A DNA stretch of 8,910 bases. Source: Acidobacteriota bacterium (GTDB taxonomy: Bacteria > Acidobacteriota > Terriglobia > Acidoferrales > UBA7541). The notes below the pieces were generated by a model that made no database searches, was not told where the DNA came from, and saw nothing but the letters and a program-made list of their open reading frames with translations. Location: assembly GCA_019239815.1 (NCBI GenBank), contig JAFAZL010000631.1, forward strand, positions 1-8,910. The letters run 5' to 3'. The translations under genes were made by a program, and so were the position numbers. Of the stretch, positions 1 through 5,382 are shown piece by piece; position 1 is the first letter of the stretch; the number at the start of each line of letters is the position of its first letter.

Positions 1-458
1 TGTCGGACATGGGTGACTCAGTTTCCGATTACCCGGTTCATCAGGAACCAATCTCAATTGGTTGAGCGCTAGTCCTACAAGCTTCGATGTATTGGCTCGA
101 ATAAATACAGAATGCGAGTATCCACAGCCACGGTGGTCCGGCTTAGCGGCAACAACAAAAAAAGAAGCAAGAATCAACGTGAGCCCAGAGATCGAGGATG
201 CCATGGCGGCATTGTCGTCGGATGTCGATGGCCGCCGGAGAATAGGTATCTGTACACTCGCAAGCTGACACCGAGAAAGCGGACCTGGCAATGATTTGCG
301 GTGAAGCAGAAAATGGCCAACAGGCATGGAGCAAGATTGAGTTTGTGTCTTCCGCGCAGAAAAGAGTAGTGGGAACACGGTGCAATGATGCGAATGGCAG
401 CTGCGGCTGACCAGCCGCCGAGGAGAAGACACGTACCCGAGAAGGGGCTCGCGATCCG
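1..458. other. No convincing gene
   Basis: Open frames exist on both strands (for example a TTG-start frame at 62-268 and an ATG frame at 112-294 on +, and a long minus frame running through 143-583). None has a Shine-Dalgarno sequence at a sensible distance, a recognisable motif or protein-like composition, and they contradict one another. The first 72 bases could hold the end of a gene that starts outside the window, but no frame there is recognisable. The only clear structure is the palindrome at 46-63. Confidence 0.5.
46..63. repeat. 18-bp palindrome (AACCAAT-CTCA-ATTGGTT)
   Basis: A perfect 7-bp inverted repeat with a 4-base centre. No T-tract follows on either strand, so it does not look like an intrinsic terminator. 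The arm length would suit a dimeric repressor operator, but no promoter or regulated gene can be assigned next to it. It could be chance. Confidence 0.35.
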
Positions 459-1415
459 CTACCTCGCTGAATCAGGTACCGCTTGCCTTTCAATAGACAA
501 AGAATTTTGTAGAACCATATAAAATCGCGTGCCTTCTTCGATTGTCGTATCCGCGCCGCGATGCTTGGCAATCCAGACGGCACCGATAACCGCCGCCACA
601 GCTGCGACGCCTACTCCAACTCCGACGCCCATTCCTGATCCCGAAGTAGAAGTCGTTACAGTCGGTGTGGGAGTCGGTGTTGGTGTTGGAGTCGGCGTGG
701 GGGTAGGCGTAGGTGTTGGCGTGGGAGTCGGCGTAGGTGTTGGCGTGGGAGTCGGCGTCGGCGTGGGAGTCGGTGTTGGTGTCGGCGTGGGCGTAGGCGT
801 CGGTGTCGGCGTAGGGTCCGGATCTTTTGGTGGCTTTGGGGGTTTGGGCGGCTTTGGGGGTTTCGGCTTCGGTGGTTTGCCGTATGCTTGAAATTCAGTT
901 CCGCCAAAGGCACGTGGACCAGAAACGTAAGACGAATTAACTAGCAAACCGGAATGTTCAGATTCGAAAGACGACGCCGCCACGGCTGTCCCGTCACTCA
1001 ATCGAGCCTGAAGTATGGCGTCGAGATGCATTTCGTAGCCGTTTGTAAATCTGAGTTTTGTGAAGTGCATCTTGAGCGCGGCATTAGGCGAGCCCGACGA
1101 TCGATCTTTGACCTTGTCGATAACGCCTTCCACGTAGGTCCCGGCGGGAATCGCAACTTCGCTATCAGCAACGACGGGATACAAGGTTTCCAGGTATACG
1201 ACATCTCCAGCACGGGCCGACTTCAGATGGAGGGATGTAATAAGAGCGAGCGGAATCCTCGTTCCGGCCGGGATGGTGACGGTTTCGCCTTGGCCTGAAG
1301 AGCCAGGTTCCTGCAGGACATTCGCCGTTGGCTGGGTAGTTGGGGCTGAGTCCTGTGCCCAATCAAAACTAGCCATGAACAAAACGGCTACGGCCGCAGT
1401 CGCAAGCCGATACAT
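459..1415 (-). CDS. Exported VirB10/TrbI-like protein with Thr-Pro repeat linker
   Basis: 318 aa. The ATG at 1415 is chosen over an upstream TTG at 1448 because GAGAGG sits 8 bases before it and a signal peptide then begins at residue 1 (hydrophobic about 3-18, likely cleavage near FDWA-QD). Residues about 45-105 form a beta-rich segment (TIPAGTRIPLALIT, later AIPAGTYVEGVIDKV) like the VirB10/TrbI-type domain often seen in acidobacterial exported proteins. Residues about 180-200 are KPP repeats, 201-252 are 26 Thr-Pro units, 262-283 form a glycine-zipper-like hydrophobic helix (GVGVGVGVAAVAAVIGAVWI), and 288-309 is a strand (EEGTRFYMVLQNSLSIE) that resembles the final strand of the same fold. 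The linker and helix therefore seem inserted inside a beta domain. The Pro-rich stretch should be extended and could span periplasm or anchor a surface domain. No other type IV secretion gene is nearby, so a conjugation role is not supported. The function is unknown. Confidence 0.85.
   Translation of the reverse strand: MYRLATAAVAVLFMASFDWAQDSAPTTQPTANVLQEPGSSGQGETVTIPAGTRIPLALITSLHLKSARAGDVVYLETLYPVVADSEVAIPAGTYVEGVIDKVKDRSSGSPNAALKMHFTKLRFTNGYEMHLDAILQARLSDGTAVAASSFESEHSGLLVNSSYVSGPRAFGGTEFQAYGKPPKPKPPKPPKPPKPPKDPDPTPTPTPTPTPTPTPTPTPTPTPTPTPTPTPTPTPTPTPTPTPTPTPTPTPTVTTSTSGSGMGVGVGVGVAAVAAVIGAVWIAKHRGADTTIEEGTRFYMVLQNSLSIERQAVPDSAR
661..816. repeat. 26-copy hexanucleotide minisatellite (GTNGGN) encoding (TP)n
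   Basis: 26 uninterrupted hexamers of the form GTNGGN on the + strand, read on the minus strand as alternating Thr (ACN) and Pro (CCN). The variable bases fall at degenerate codon positions. A higher-order 24-bp unit is duplicated exactly (709-732 and 733-756: GTAGGT GTTGGC GTGGGA GTCGGC), which indicates recent slippage or unequal crossover inside the coding repeat. Copy number is likely to differ between strains. The antisense frame reads as Val-Gly repeats, a by-product of the repeat. Confidence 0.95.
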
Positions 1416-1787
1416 CGGCGACGCCTCTCTTGCGGGGACGTTACGCAAATCATGCCAAGTAGAACGGCAGTGGCCGAACCGGAGCAGAGTTCTTTTTTTT
1501 CGGCTTCTCGAAGAAATTTTCGACTGCCTGTTAACTCAGCGTGACGGTAGTGGTGATTCGATGCAAGATTGCGAAAAAGGACTGCCAAGCCGGAGCACTG
1601 GTGGTCGCTGGTTTTGCCGCACTGTCTCCCTGACGGGTTGTTCAGTGCCCAACGAACCAAAGCGTAGATGAGCCCATCAAAATAGGTACCTTCAACCCGA
1701 GAACAAGGGTCTATTTTCACGGGATCGTCTTCGAGCACGATCTCTTGAGAAATATCGCGGACTTTTTTGAAGTCGAACACTCGCACT
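1416..1787. other. Interval with no supported gene
   Basis: A minus-strand frame starting with GTG at 1804 stays open across this interval to 1388, into the start of the VirB10-like gene. Its first 55 or so residues (for example FDFKKVRDISQEIVLEDD, YFDGLIYALVRWALNNPSG) look fairly protein-like. The remainder is rich in Arg, Cys and Ser and runs over the downstream signal peptide region, so the whole frame is unlikely to be one gene. It might be the frameshifted tail of the frame at 1788-1973. A T8 run lies near 1493-1500. Confidence 0.4.
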
Positions 1788-1973
1788 CTACTGTGCCGGG
1801 ACACGTTTCAATATCACGCCCAATTCATACGGAGGAATACCGGATTGTCTGCAGAAGGATGCCATCCAGGTATTTGCTTCTAACGAATCACTGGAAAAAA
1901 CGCTTCCATGAACCATGACAACAGACGGCCCAAAAGTTTCATTGAGCACCCCAGGGACAACTGGCTGAACCAC
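1788..1973 (-). CDS. Possible small hypothetical protein (GTG start)
   Basis: 61 aa beginning with GTG; GGGA lies 5 bases upstream, a weak ribosome site. The composition is protein-like (VVMVHGSVFSSDS, then TWMASFCRQSGIPPYELGV), but I recognise no family and no catalytic or metal-binding motif. It follows the 31-aa membrane peptide at 1995-2090 by 21 bases on the same strand, so the two could form a unit. Its stop overlaps the GTG of another minus frame at 1804, so a frameshifted longer gene is an alternative. Low confidence that it is expressed. Confidence 0.3.
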   Translation of the reverse strand: MVQPVVPGVLNETFGPSVVMVHGSVFSSDSLEANTWMASFCRQSGIPPYELGVILKRVPAQ

Positions 1974-1994
1974 GGAGTTCCCACGAACAGTCGG

Positions 1995-2090
1995 TCAGCT
2001 TCTCTCGTCCGTGCCCCCCATTGACCAGGCTGCGACTACGACAATGAAAATCAGTACGACACTTCCGATGACTTGTAGAAAAACTTCCAT
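1995..2090 (-). CDS. Candidate single-span membrane microprotein (31 aa)
   Basis: An ATG frame of 31 codons. Residues 4-22 (FLQVIGSVVLIFIVVVAAW) are an uninterrupted hydrophobic helix, followed by a short polar tail (SMGGTDERS). This composition is that of a single transmembrane segment. No good Shine-Dalgarno sequence lies before the ATG (upstream is CTCGCCTTAACAC), which weakens the call. The frame at 1788-1973 lies just downstream on the same strand. The role cannot be guessed. A chance run of GTN/ATT codons is the alternative. Confidence 0.4.
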   Translation of the reverse strand: MEVFLQVIGSVVLIFIVVVAAWSMGGTDERS

Positions 2091-2223
2091 GTGTTAAGGC
2101 GAGGGACATGCCTTGGCGTGGAATGTAAGGAAGAGGGTTGTTATCGGATAGCGGTGAGAGACCTTATGCGGTCAGTGGGAAACCCTCAGAAACTGCAATC
2201 ACCCGAACTGCCGCCTGAGCTCT

Positions 2224-2424
2224 TCAGTGAGGCTTGTTCACGCCGAGTATTTCCCGAATCTTCAATCGGTAAATGATGTTACGCGGTGAACGACCTTGCC
2301 GGTCGAGCCACGCCATGAAATCTTTGAGTTTCACATGATTTTCTTCTTCGCTAGTCTTCTTGCACGCACTGCGGCACGTTGGCACGTAAGTGCGTTTTTC
2401 GCTGCGGATGTATAATCCCCGCAA
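2224..2424 (-). CDS. Possible small basic protein, divergent to 2424-2681
   Basis: The longest form is 66 aa from a TTG at 2424, with a shorter form possible from an internal GTG (VKLKDFMAWLDRQGRSP...). The C-terminal 36 residues are basic and look like helices with a turn (LKDFMAWLDRQGRSPRNIIY, then RLKIREIL), which could suit a nucleic-acid-binding peptide, but no family is recognised. The long form would cover the promoter of the gene on the other strand. A purine-rich AGAAGAAAA precedes the internal GTG and is a poor ribosome site. This is a tentative call. Confidence 0.28.
   Translation of the reverse strand: MRGLYIRSEKRTYVPTCRSACKKTSEEENHVKLKDFMAWLDRQGRSPRNIIYRLKIREILGVNKPH
2411..2416 (+). 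promoter_or_regulatory. Consensus -10 box for 2424-3011 unit
   Basis: A perfect TATAAT lies 7 bases before the ATG at 2424. Initiation normally falls 6-8 bases after the hexamer, so transcription would begin at about 2423-2424, at or one base before the start codon. No good -35 box is seen at 16-18 bases (AAGTGC at 17); TTGGCA at 2379-2384 is too far away. No Shine-Dalgarno sequence precedes the ATG, which fits a leaderless mRNA. Confidence 0.55.
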
Positions 2425-2681
2425 TGGTCAGGGTAAGAACTCCCTTTCAAGCACGTCAACTTTCAAGGTACCCCATCGGCTTGATCGTTCGGGTTCGAAT
2501 GATTTCGGGGCGTGAGATCGAAGCGCGTATTACCAAGATCGAGACCACAGAACTTGGCACCTTCTTGCACGTCGAATTTGGCGAAGAAGTGGCCAACGTT
2601 ACCTCTAAACAGATTCTCGGATATTACGACTTTTGTTACATCAAGGCATTACGGTCCAAAACTTACATCGCCACTCTATGA
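2424..2681 (+). CDS. Small beta-rich protein, unknown function
   Basis: 85 aa. The ATG at 2424 is preferred to a TTG at 2379, because the longer form would put the perfect TATAAT inside the coding region and would add a Cys-rich extension with no ribosome site. The core alternates hydrophobic and charged residues (IGLIVRVRMISGREIEARI, GTFLHVEFGEEVANV), suggesting five or so beta strands in a small SH3- or OB-like barrel, followed by QILGYYDFCYIKAL. No named family is recognised. It ends 15 bases before the PilZ gene on the same strand, so the two are probably co-transcribed and may work together. It is likely cytosolic, with no signal peptide or membrane span. Confidence 0.7.
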   Translation: MVRVRTPFQARQLSRYPIGLIVRVRMISGREIEARITKIETTELGTFLHVEFGEEVANVTSKQILGYYDFCYIKALRSKTYIATL

Positions 2682-2696
2682 GTCTGCGACGGAGCT

Positions 2697-3011
2697 ATGT
2701 CCGAAGAGATCAAGACAGAAAAACGACGCAACCGCAGAGCGAAAGTTGCAAGAAAACTTCGCATTCGGCCTTCTGATCCAGACATGGAACACTTTGACGA
2801 CCTTCTAGCCAGCACGAACGTCTCAAAAGAGGGCATATACTTTGTCACTCAACTGCCGAGCTATCGCGAAGGCATGCGTTTGTTCGTTACATACCCATTC
2901 ACCTTTGAAAACGACCCGATGAAATCGGAATTCCTGGCTGAGGTGGTACGCGTCGAAGAGTTGGGCGGTAGCAAGTTTGGTATCGCAATCCGCTTGATGA
3001 TGTCGATATAG
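2697..3011 (+). CDS. PilZ-domain protein (putative c-di-GMP receptor)
   Basis: 104 aa, a usual length for a stand-alone PilZ domain. The two c-di-GMP-binding signatures are visible: RxxxR near the N-terminus (R10 and R14 in KRRNRRAKVARKLRIR) and the N/DxSxxG motif (N41, S43, G46 in TNVSKEGIYF). The strands that follow (MRLFVTYPF, FLAEVVRVEE, KFGIAIRLM) match the PilZ beta barrel. In this family, binding of cyclic di-GMP by these residues controls motility, exopolysaccharide synthesis or transcription through a partner. There is no fused output domain, so it probably acts through protein contact. GGAG lies only 2 bases before the ATG, and the upstream gene ends 15 bases away, so translation may be coupled to that gene. 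The family call is firm; the pathway is unknown. Confidence 0.85.
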   Translation: MSEEIKTEKRRNRRAKVARKLRIRPSDPDMEHFDDLLASTNVSKEGIYFVTQLPSYREGMRLFVTYPFTFENDPMKSEFLAEVVRVEELGGSKFGIAIRLMMSI

Positions 3012-3038
3012 GTCAATCGATTCGAAGTCGGACTGAAG

Positions 3039-3248
3039 TCAGGTGCCTGATCCCATCGTGAGCCTCTTCGCGAACACCGATTTTACTCGGTCCGAACAGT
3101 CTTCACACAAGTATGTTTCGAATTCCGGTCGAAAAGCTCCTGCCTCGCCTAGAGCCACCGTTACTTTCAATCTGATTATAGCTTTCCTGCCGCACTCCCG
3201 TTCATGCGGGCAAACACGACTCTGGCAAGTACACGAAGGCACGTCCAC
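3039..3248 (-). CDS. Small Cys-rich zinc-binding-like protein
   Basis: 69 aa from a GTG start. AAGG is 8 bases upstream and AGGACC abuts the start. Cysteines occur at 6, 8, 13 and 19 (CTCQSRVCPHERECG) with His15, and a CxxC pair at 48 and 51 (YLCEDCSDRV). This is the spacing of a small treble-clef or zinc-ribbon protein with two knuckles. Between them is a strand-like segment (KAIIRLKVTVALGE). The gene is third in line after the minus-strand genes at 3479-3625 and 3301-3471. It converges on the PilZ gene with 27 bases between stops. No enzyme motif is seen. Binding of zinc is inferred from Cys spacing. The start is uncertain because the frame remains open upstream without a better start codon. 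Confidence 0.6.
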   Translation of the reverse strand: MDVPSCTCQSRVCPHERECGRKAIIRLKVTVALGEAGAFRPEFETYLCEDCSDRVKSVFAKRLTMGSGT

Positions 3249-3300
3249 GGTCCTAACCTTCGGTTCATCCGATCTGATTTGCTGCGCTGACTCTGCGGCA

Positions 3301-3471
3301 TCACGATGCTTTCTGGTCGCTTGATTGCGTTTGAATTACTTCGTTGTTTAGGCGGTTTTGCTTGAATAGCAGCAGCCTGTTTATTTCGCGGGTTAACTCA
3401 AGCAGTTTTTCAGGGTCCTGCTCCTTAGCTGCGAGTTCACATAGCTCTTTCCAGCGTTCTTCATTTTGCAT
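3301..3471 (-). CDS. 56-aa helical protein of a short acidobacterial family
   Basis: The ATG at 3471 is chosen because GAGG sits 5 bases upstream. An upstream in-frame start would add a poor CCISPPTSPIC sequence that overlaps the preceding gene. The protein is almost all helix: MQNEERWKELCELAAKEQD, then EKLLELTREINRLLLFKQNR, with heptad-like Leu/Ile spacing and a polar tail. I recognise the NEERWKELCExAAxEQDPEKLLEL pattern as common in short uncharacterised proteins of Acidobacteriota (from memory). The amphipathic helices suggest self-association or binding to a partner. It begins 7 bases after the stop of the membrane microprotein at 3479-3625, so the two are almost certainly translated from one mRNA. 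Molecular function unknown. Confidence 0.8.
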   Translation of the reverse strand: MQNEERWKELCELAAKEQDPEKLLELTREINRLLLFKQNRLNNEVIQTQSSDQKAS

Positions 3472-3478
3472 GGCCACC

Positions 3479-3625
3479 TCACTTAAGCAGATCGGACTGG
3501 TCGGGGGCGAGATACAACAAATAAGCACAGAGGGCCCAGACGCTTAAGAGAATCGATCGGAGAATCGCAGTCACCAACATTCTAGTTCTGCGCTCATTGT
3601 TTTTCGCGGCGATGTCGGGCACCAT
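3479..3625 (-). CDS. 48-aa membrane microprotein upstream of the NEERWKELCE gene
   Basis: The ATG at 3625 is followed by 48 codons. A basic N-terminus (residues 8-15, KNNERRTR) precedes a hydrophobic segment at about 16-40 (MLVTAILRSILLSVWALCAYLLYL, quoted here in part: LLSVWALCAYLLYL), then a short acidic tail (APDQSDLLK). By the positive-inside rule the N-terminus would be cytoplasmic. GGTGA is 7 bases before the ATG; a GTG at the second codon is an alternative start. The stop lies 7 bases before the ATG of the 56-aa helical gene, and that gene's ribosome site begins within this stop codon. Tight spacing and clear membrane-protein composition support a real gene. Function unknown. Confidence 0.6.
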   Translation of the reverse strand: MVPDIAAKNNERRTRMLVTAILRSILLSVWALCAYLLYLAPDQSDLLK

Positions 3626-3835
3626 ACACCTTTCACCCGAATAAGGACAGGCAAGACTCGCTACATGCTATCGACTGATAGCGAGACTCGATCAGTGTTT
3701 GACTTCGAAAAGCTTCGAGAAAGATAAACTGAGAACACTCGGACCGCAAAGACTCTTCATCGCATCAAAGCTAATTTTCCCCGGCGATATAAGTAGTAGG
3801 GAATACGGCGCGCCCTCAGAAAAGTCGAAGGAATA
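3626..3835. promoter_or_regulatory. Divergent intergenic region
   Basis: This gap separates the minus-strand unit starting at 3625 from the plus-strand gene at 3836, so it should hold promoters for both. A TATAAG at 3788-3793 could be a -10 box for the plus strand, though it lies far from the ATG and I see no good -35. Short imperfect palindromes (CTATC-GACT-GATAG near 3668 and TCGAA-AAGC-TTCGA near 3705) are present and may be chance. No gene is supported in it. Confidence 0.4.
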
Positions 3836-4062
3836 ATGCACTCTTGCAACCGATGTGGAAGTTCGCACATAAGACGTTCAAAGCGCAAAATACTTGAAAA
3901 GATTCTTTCGCTGTTCTCCGTCCGCCCTTACCGGTGCAGGACTGCAATTACAGATTCTTTAGTTCTGTTTCGAAGCATGGGCTGGATCATGACACCTCGA
4001 AGACACCTGGTTTCGGTTCCAAACGGATTTCTTCTGAATGTCAGGTGGGTATCAAAAGTTAA
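3836..4062 (+). pseudogene. Frameshifted small zinc-ribbon protein (VRPYRC type)
   Basis: ATG at 3836 with AAGGA 3 bases upstream. The first frame reads MHSCNRCGSSHIRRSKRK... to SVRPYRCR, with a CxxC at residues 4 and 7 and one Cys at 34 (3935-3937). The matching second CxxC (CNYRFF) is in the next frame, from TGC at 3943-3945, and that frame runs to TAA at 4060-4062. The whole span is 227 bases (3n+2), so one base restored between 3938 and 3942 would give about 75 aa with two zinc knuckles, the layout of small acidobacterial proteins with a C..C, RS.R, VRPYRC..C.YRFF pattern (from memory). Read as it stands, the first frame continues to 4099 with an unrelated tail. It is either a real frameshift or a base-call error. 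Intact relatives would bind zinc through the four Cys residues. Confidence 0.7.
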
Positions 4063-4129
4063 ACGAAACGTTGTATTGCTTTCAAACGGGTCACCGTAAG
4101 AATGTGCGTTCTGCCATTTGGAGGGGTCC

Positions 4130-4366
4130 ATGTACGCGTGGCAGCAACCTTATTTCGAAGCAGTATTGGAAGCGGATGATGTGAAGATGTCGCACCAGTT
4201 ATTGGAGGCGCTTGCTTCGATTGAGCAACGCCTTCTAAGTCCGATTGACCGAAATTCCGACGAATTTCGCGCCCTACAAAATACCTGGTTCGACGTTCAG
4301 GAGCTTCTGGAGGAGCGACGCAATTCCAGAGGCGGCGGTGACCAGTTTTGCCCTCTTCCTGTTTGA
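4130..4366 (+). CDS. MYAW-family small helical protein
   Basis: 78 aa. The ATG at 4130 has GGAGG 5 bases upstream; the TTG at 4118 overlaps that ribosome site and is rejected. The protein begins MYAWQQPYFEAVLEADDVKM and continues with two amphipathic helices (HQLLEALASIEQRLLSPID, then DEFRALQNTWFDVQELLEER). This matches a short uncharacterised family I recall from Acidobacteriota, in which the MYAWQ start and the IEQRLL..PID motif recur. It is expected to be a cytosolic two-helix protein. The tail after residue 65 (RNSRGGGDQFCPLPV) is less typical. It follows the broken zinc-ribbon gene by 67 bases on the same strand. No biochemical role is known to me. Confidence 0.8.
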   Translation: MYAWQQPYFEAVLEADDVKMSHQLLEALASIEQRLLSPIDRNSDEFRALQNTWFDVQELLEERRNSRGGGDQFCPLPV

Positions 4367-4681
4367 GGCAATCCTATTCGCGCAGGTCGTCCTGCGACAC
4401 CTGCCTGGCTCAGTGAAGTCCTTCTCGAGTCAAGTGATAGCGCTTGCTACCTCGATTTGTGCGAGTGGCAAAATGCGGCGCACAATGCCGCTGATTGGTC
4501 GGGACTTTCCTAAGATAAACCGTCAGCGCTGCTACCGCTTACGGAAACGGTTCACACGCCGAACGGTCGATTCTAGAAAGCAACTGCGAAATCCCGCACA
4601 CTGCATTGCATTCGATGTGAGTCTCCTCATTCGCTGTGGTATTCAGGTTTCTCTCCAAACCCGGCAAGGGAGGATTAGGTT
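4367..4681. other. Interval with no supported gene
   Basis: A plus-strand frame beginning at 4245, inside the MYAW gene, stays open to 4685, but it is Arg-rich, has no ribosome site and overlaps a well-supported gene out of frame. Short minus frames are no better. The only recognisable signal is the ribosome site GGGAGG near the right edge, which belongs to the gene at 4682. A promoter for that gene probably lies here, but no consensus boxes are clear. Confidence 0.45.
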
Positions 4682-4885
4682 ATGAAAACGTACGATATTT
4701 TTCGTCGCGACGGGTTCGGTCCACTTTGGATGGAGGGTGAAAACAATCTTGAAGTAGCAAAACTTGAAGCGAAACGGCTTGCAGCAAAAACTAACAAGCC
4801 CCACTTTATACTTGATATTCCGACTTTGACAGTTATGTTCGATACGGAAACACCGCGAACTACGAAACCTTCGCGTCATCGGTGA
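4682..4885 (+). CDS. MKTYDIF-type small protein, unknown function
   Basis: 67 aa with GGGAGG 8 bases before the ATG. It opens with a strand (KTYDIFRRDGFGPLWMEG), followed by a helix rich in Lys and Ala (NLEVAKLEAKRLAAKTNKP) and a strand (HFILDIPTLTVMFDT). This beta-alpha-beta pattern resembles short acidobacterial proteins that begin MKTY.V.RR...PLW, as I remember them. The order suggests a compact cytosolic fold, not a membrane protein. The next gene starts 13 bases after its stop, so they are probably co-transcribed. No catalytic or metal-binding residues stand out. Confidence 0.75.
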   Translation: MKTYDIFRRDGFGPLWMEGENNLEVAKLEAKRLAAKTNKPHFILDIPTLTVMFDTETPRTTKPSRHR

Positions 4886-4898
4886 CAAACTTCGCGCC

Positions 4899-5213
4899 GT
4901 GAACTTTCGCAGATTTTTCGCTCTGATTGTCCTTGCGTGCTGGATTCCAGTCACGGCGCTTATCGTGGGCGACGTTCTCACAGATGAGCAAGCAACTGCG
5001 ATCTTTCTGCACGAAGCTATTCTCCACGCACATGTGCCAAGTAATGATACTCAGCAGATAGAAGCACAGGACAAAGCCAGTACCGCTTTAGCCGACCACC
5101 GAAAAAATCAGGACAAAGCAGGCCATACACTCTTTGAGGTTTGGGTGGTTCTGACCCTTCTAGGTGCGGGCTTACTCGCTGAGAAAAAACACCACGGTGG
5201 TTACAGCTATTAG
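4899..5213 (+). CDS. Small membrane protein with N- and C-terminal spans
   Basis: 104 aa from a GTG. A hydrophobic segment at residues 6-24 (FFALIVLACWIPVTALIVG) after a basic MNFRR could be a signal anchor. The middle (about 25-77) is polar and helical (DTQQIEAQDKASTALADHRK), and a second hydrophobic segment lies at 79-93 (FEVWVVLTLLGAGLLA) with a basic, aromatic tail (EKKHHGGYSY). The likely topology is both ends inside with an outside loop of about 50 residues. No ribosome site is seen near the GTG, and the preceding gene ends only 13 bases upstream, so translation probably depends on coupling. No family is recognised. Confidence 0.6.
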   Translation: MNFRRFFALIVLACWIPVTALIVGDVLTDEQATAIFLHEAILHAHVPSNDTQQIEAQDKASTALADHRKNQDKAGHTLFEVWVVLTLLGAGLLAEKKHHGGYSY

Positions 5214-5285
5214 CGAGAATGCAGTCCGATACCGATAACCATGTCTAGAGCGATTCGGTGCGCAATGCCCATGTAGAACTCTTCT

Positions 5286-5300
5286 ATTCTCCCGGAGAAT
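5286..5300. repeat. 15-bp palindrome (ATTCTCC-C-GGAGAAT)
   Basis: A perfect 7-bp inverted repeat around a single central base, between the end of the plus-strand gene at 5213 and the end of the minus-strand pseudogene at 5383. A centre of one base cannot form a stable RNA loop, so an intrinsic terminator is unlikely; a binding site for a dimeric regulator is possible. The flanking 5214-5382 stretch holds no supported gene. Confidence 0.4.
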
Positions 5301-5382
5301 CAAGCGGTCCATCAGCCTGTCCGTGTAGTCGCAGGCCGCGATTCATCTACAAAATGATTGCTCCAGACTGCGGACCGATGAA

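Noticed and set aside
143..583. 146-codon minus frame
   Set aside because: It overlaps the end of the VirB10-like gene in another frame, is Arg/Ser/Cys-rich and has no motif or ribosome site.
529..891. Plus-strand frame encoding a Val-Gly repeat protein
   Set aside because: It is the antisense reading of the Thr-Pro repeat gene; the repeat removes stops in several frames, and there is no ribosome site or signal peptide.
1388..1804. 138-codon minus frame
   Set aside because: It covers the start and signal peptide region of the gene at 459-1415 out of frame; only its first part looks protein-like, so it was not called as a gene.
3668..3720. Short palindromes as a possible intrinsic terminator
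   Set aside because: Stems are only 5 bp, GC-poor and not followed by a T-tract on either strand, and the interval is a divergent promoter region.
4245..4685. 146-codon plus frame ending in an ATGA overlap with the gene at 4682
   Set aside because: It starts inside the MYAW gene in another frame without a ribosome site and its product is Arg-rich and unlike any family; the gene at 4682 has its own strong ribosome site. The ATGA overlap is probably chance.
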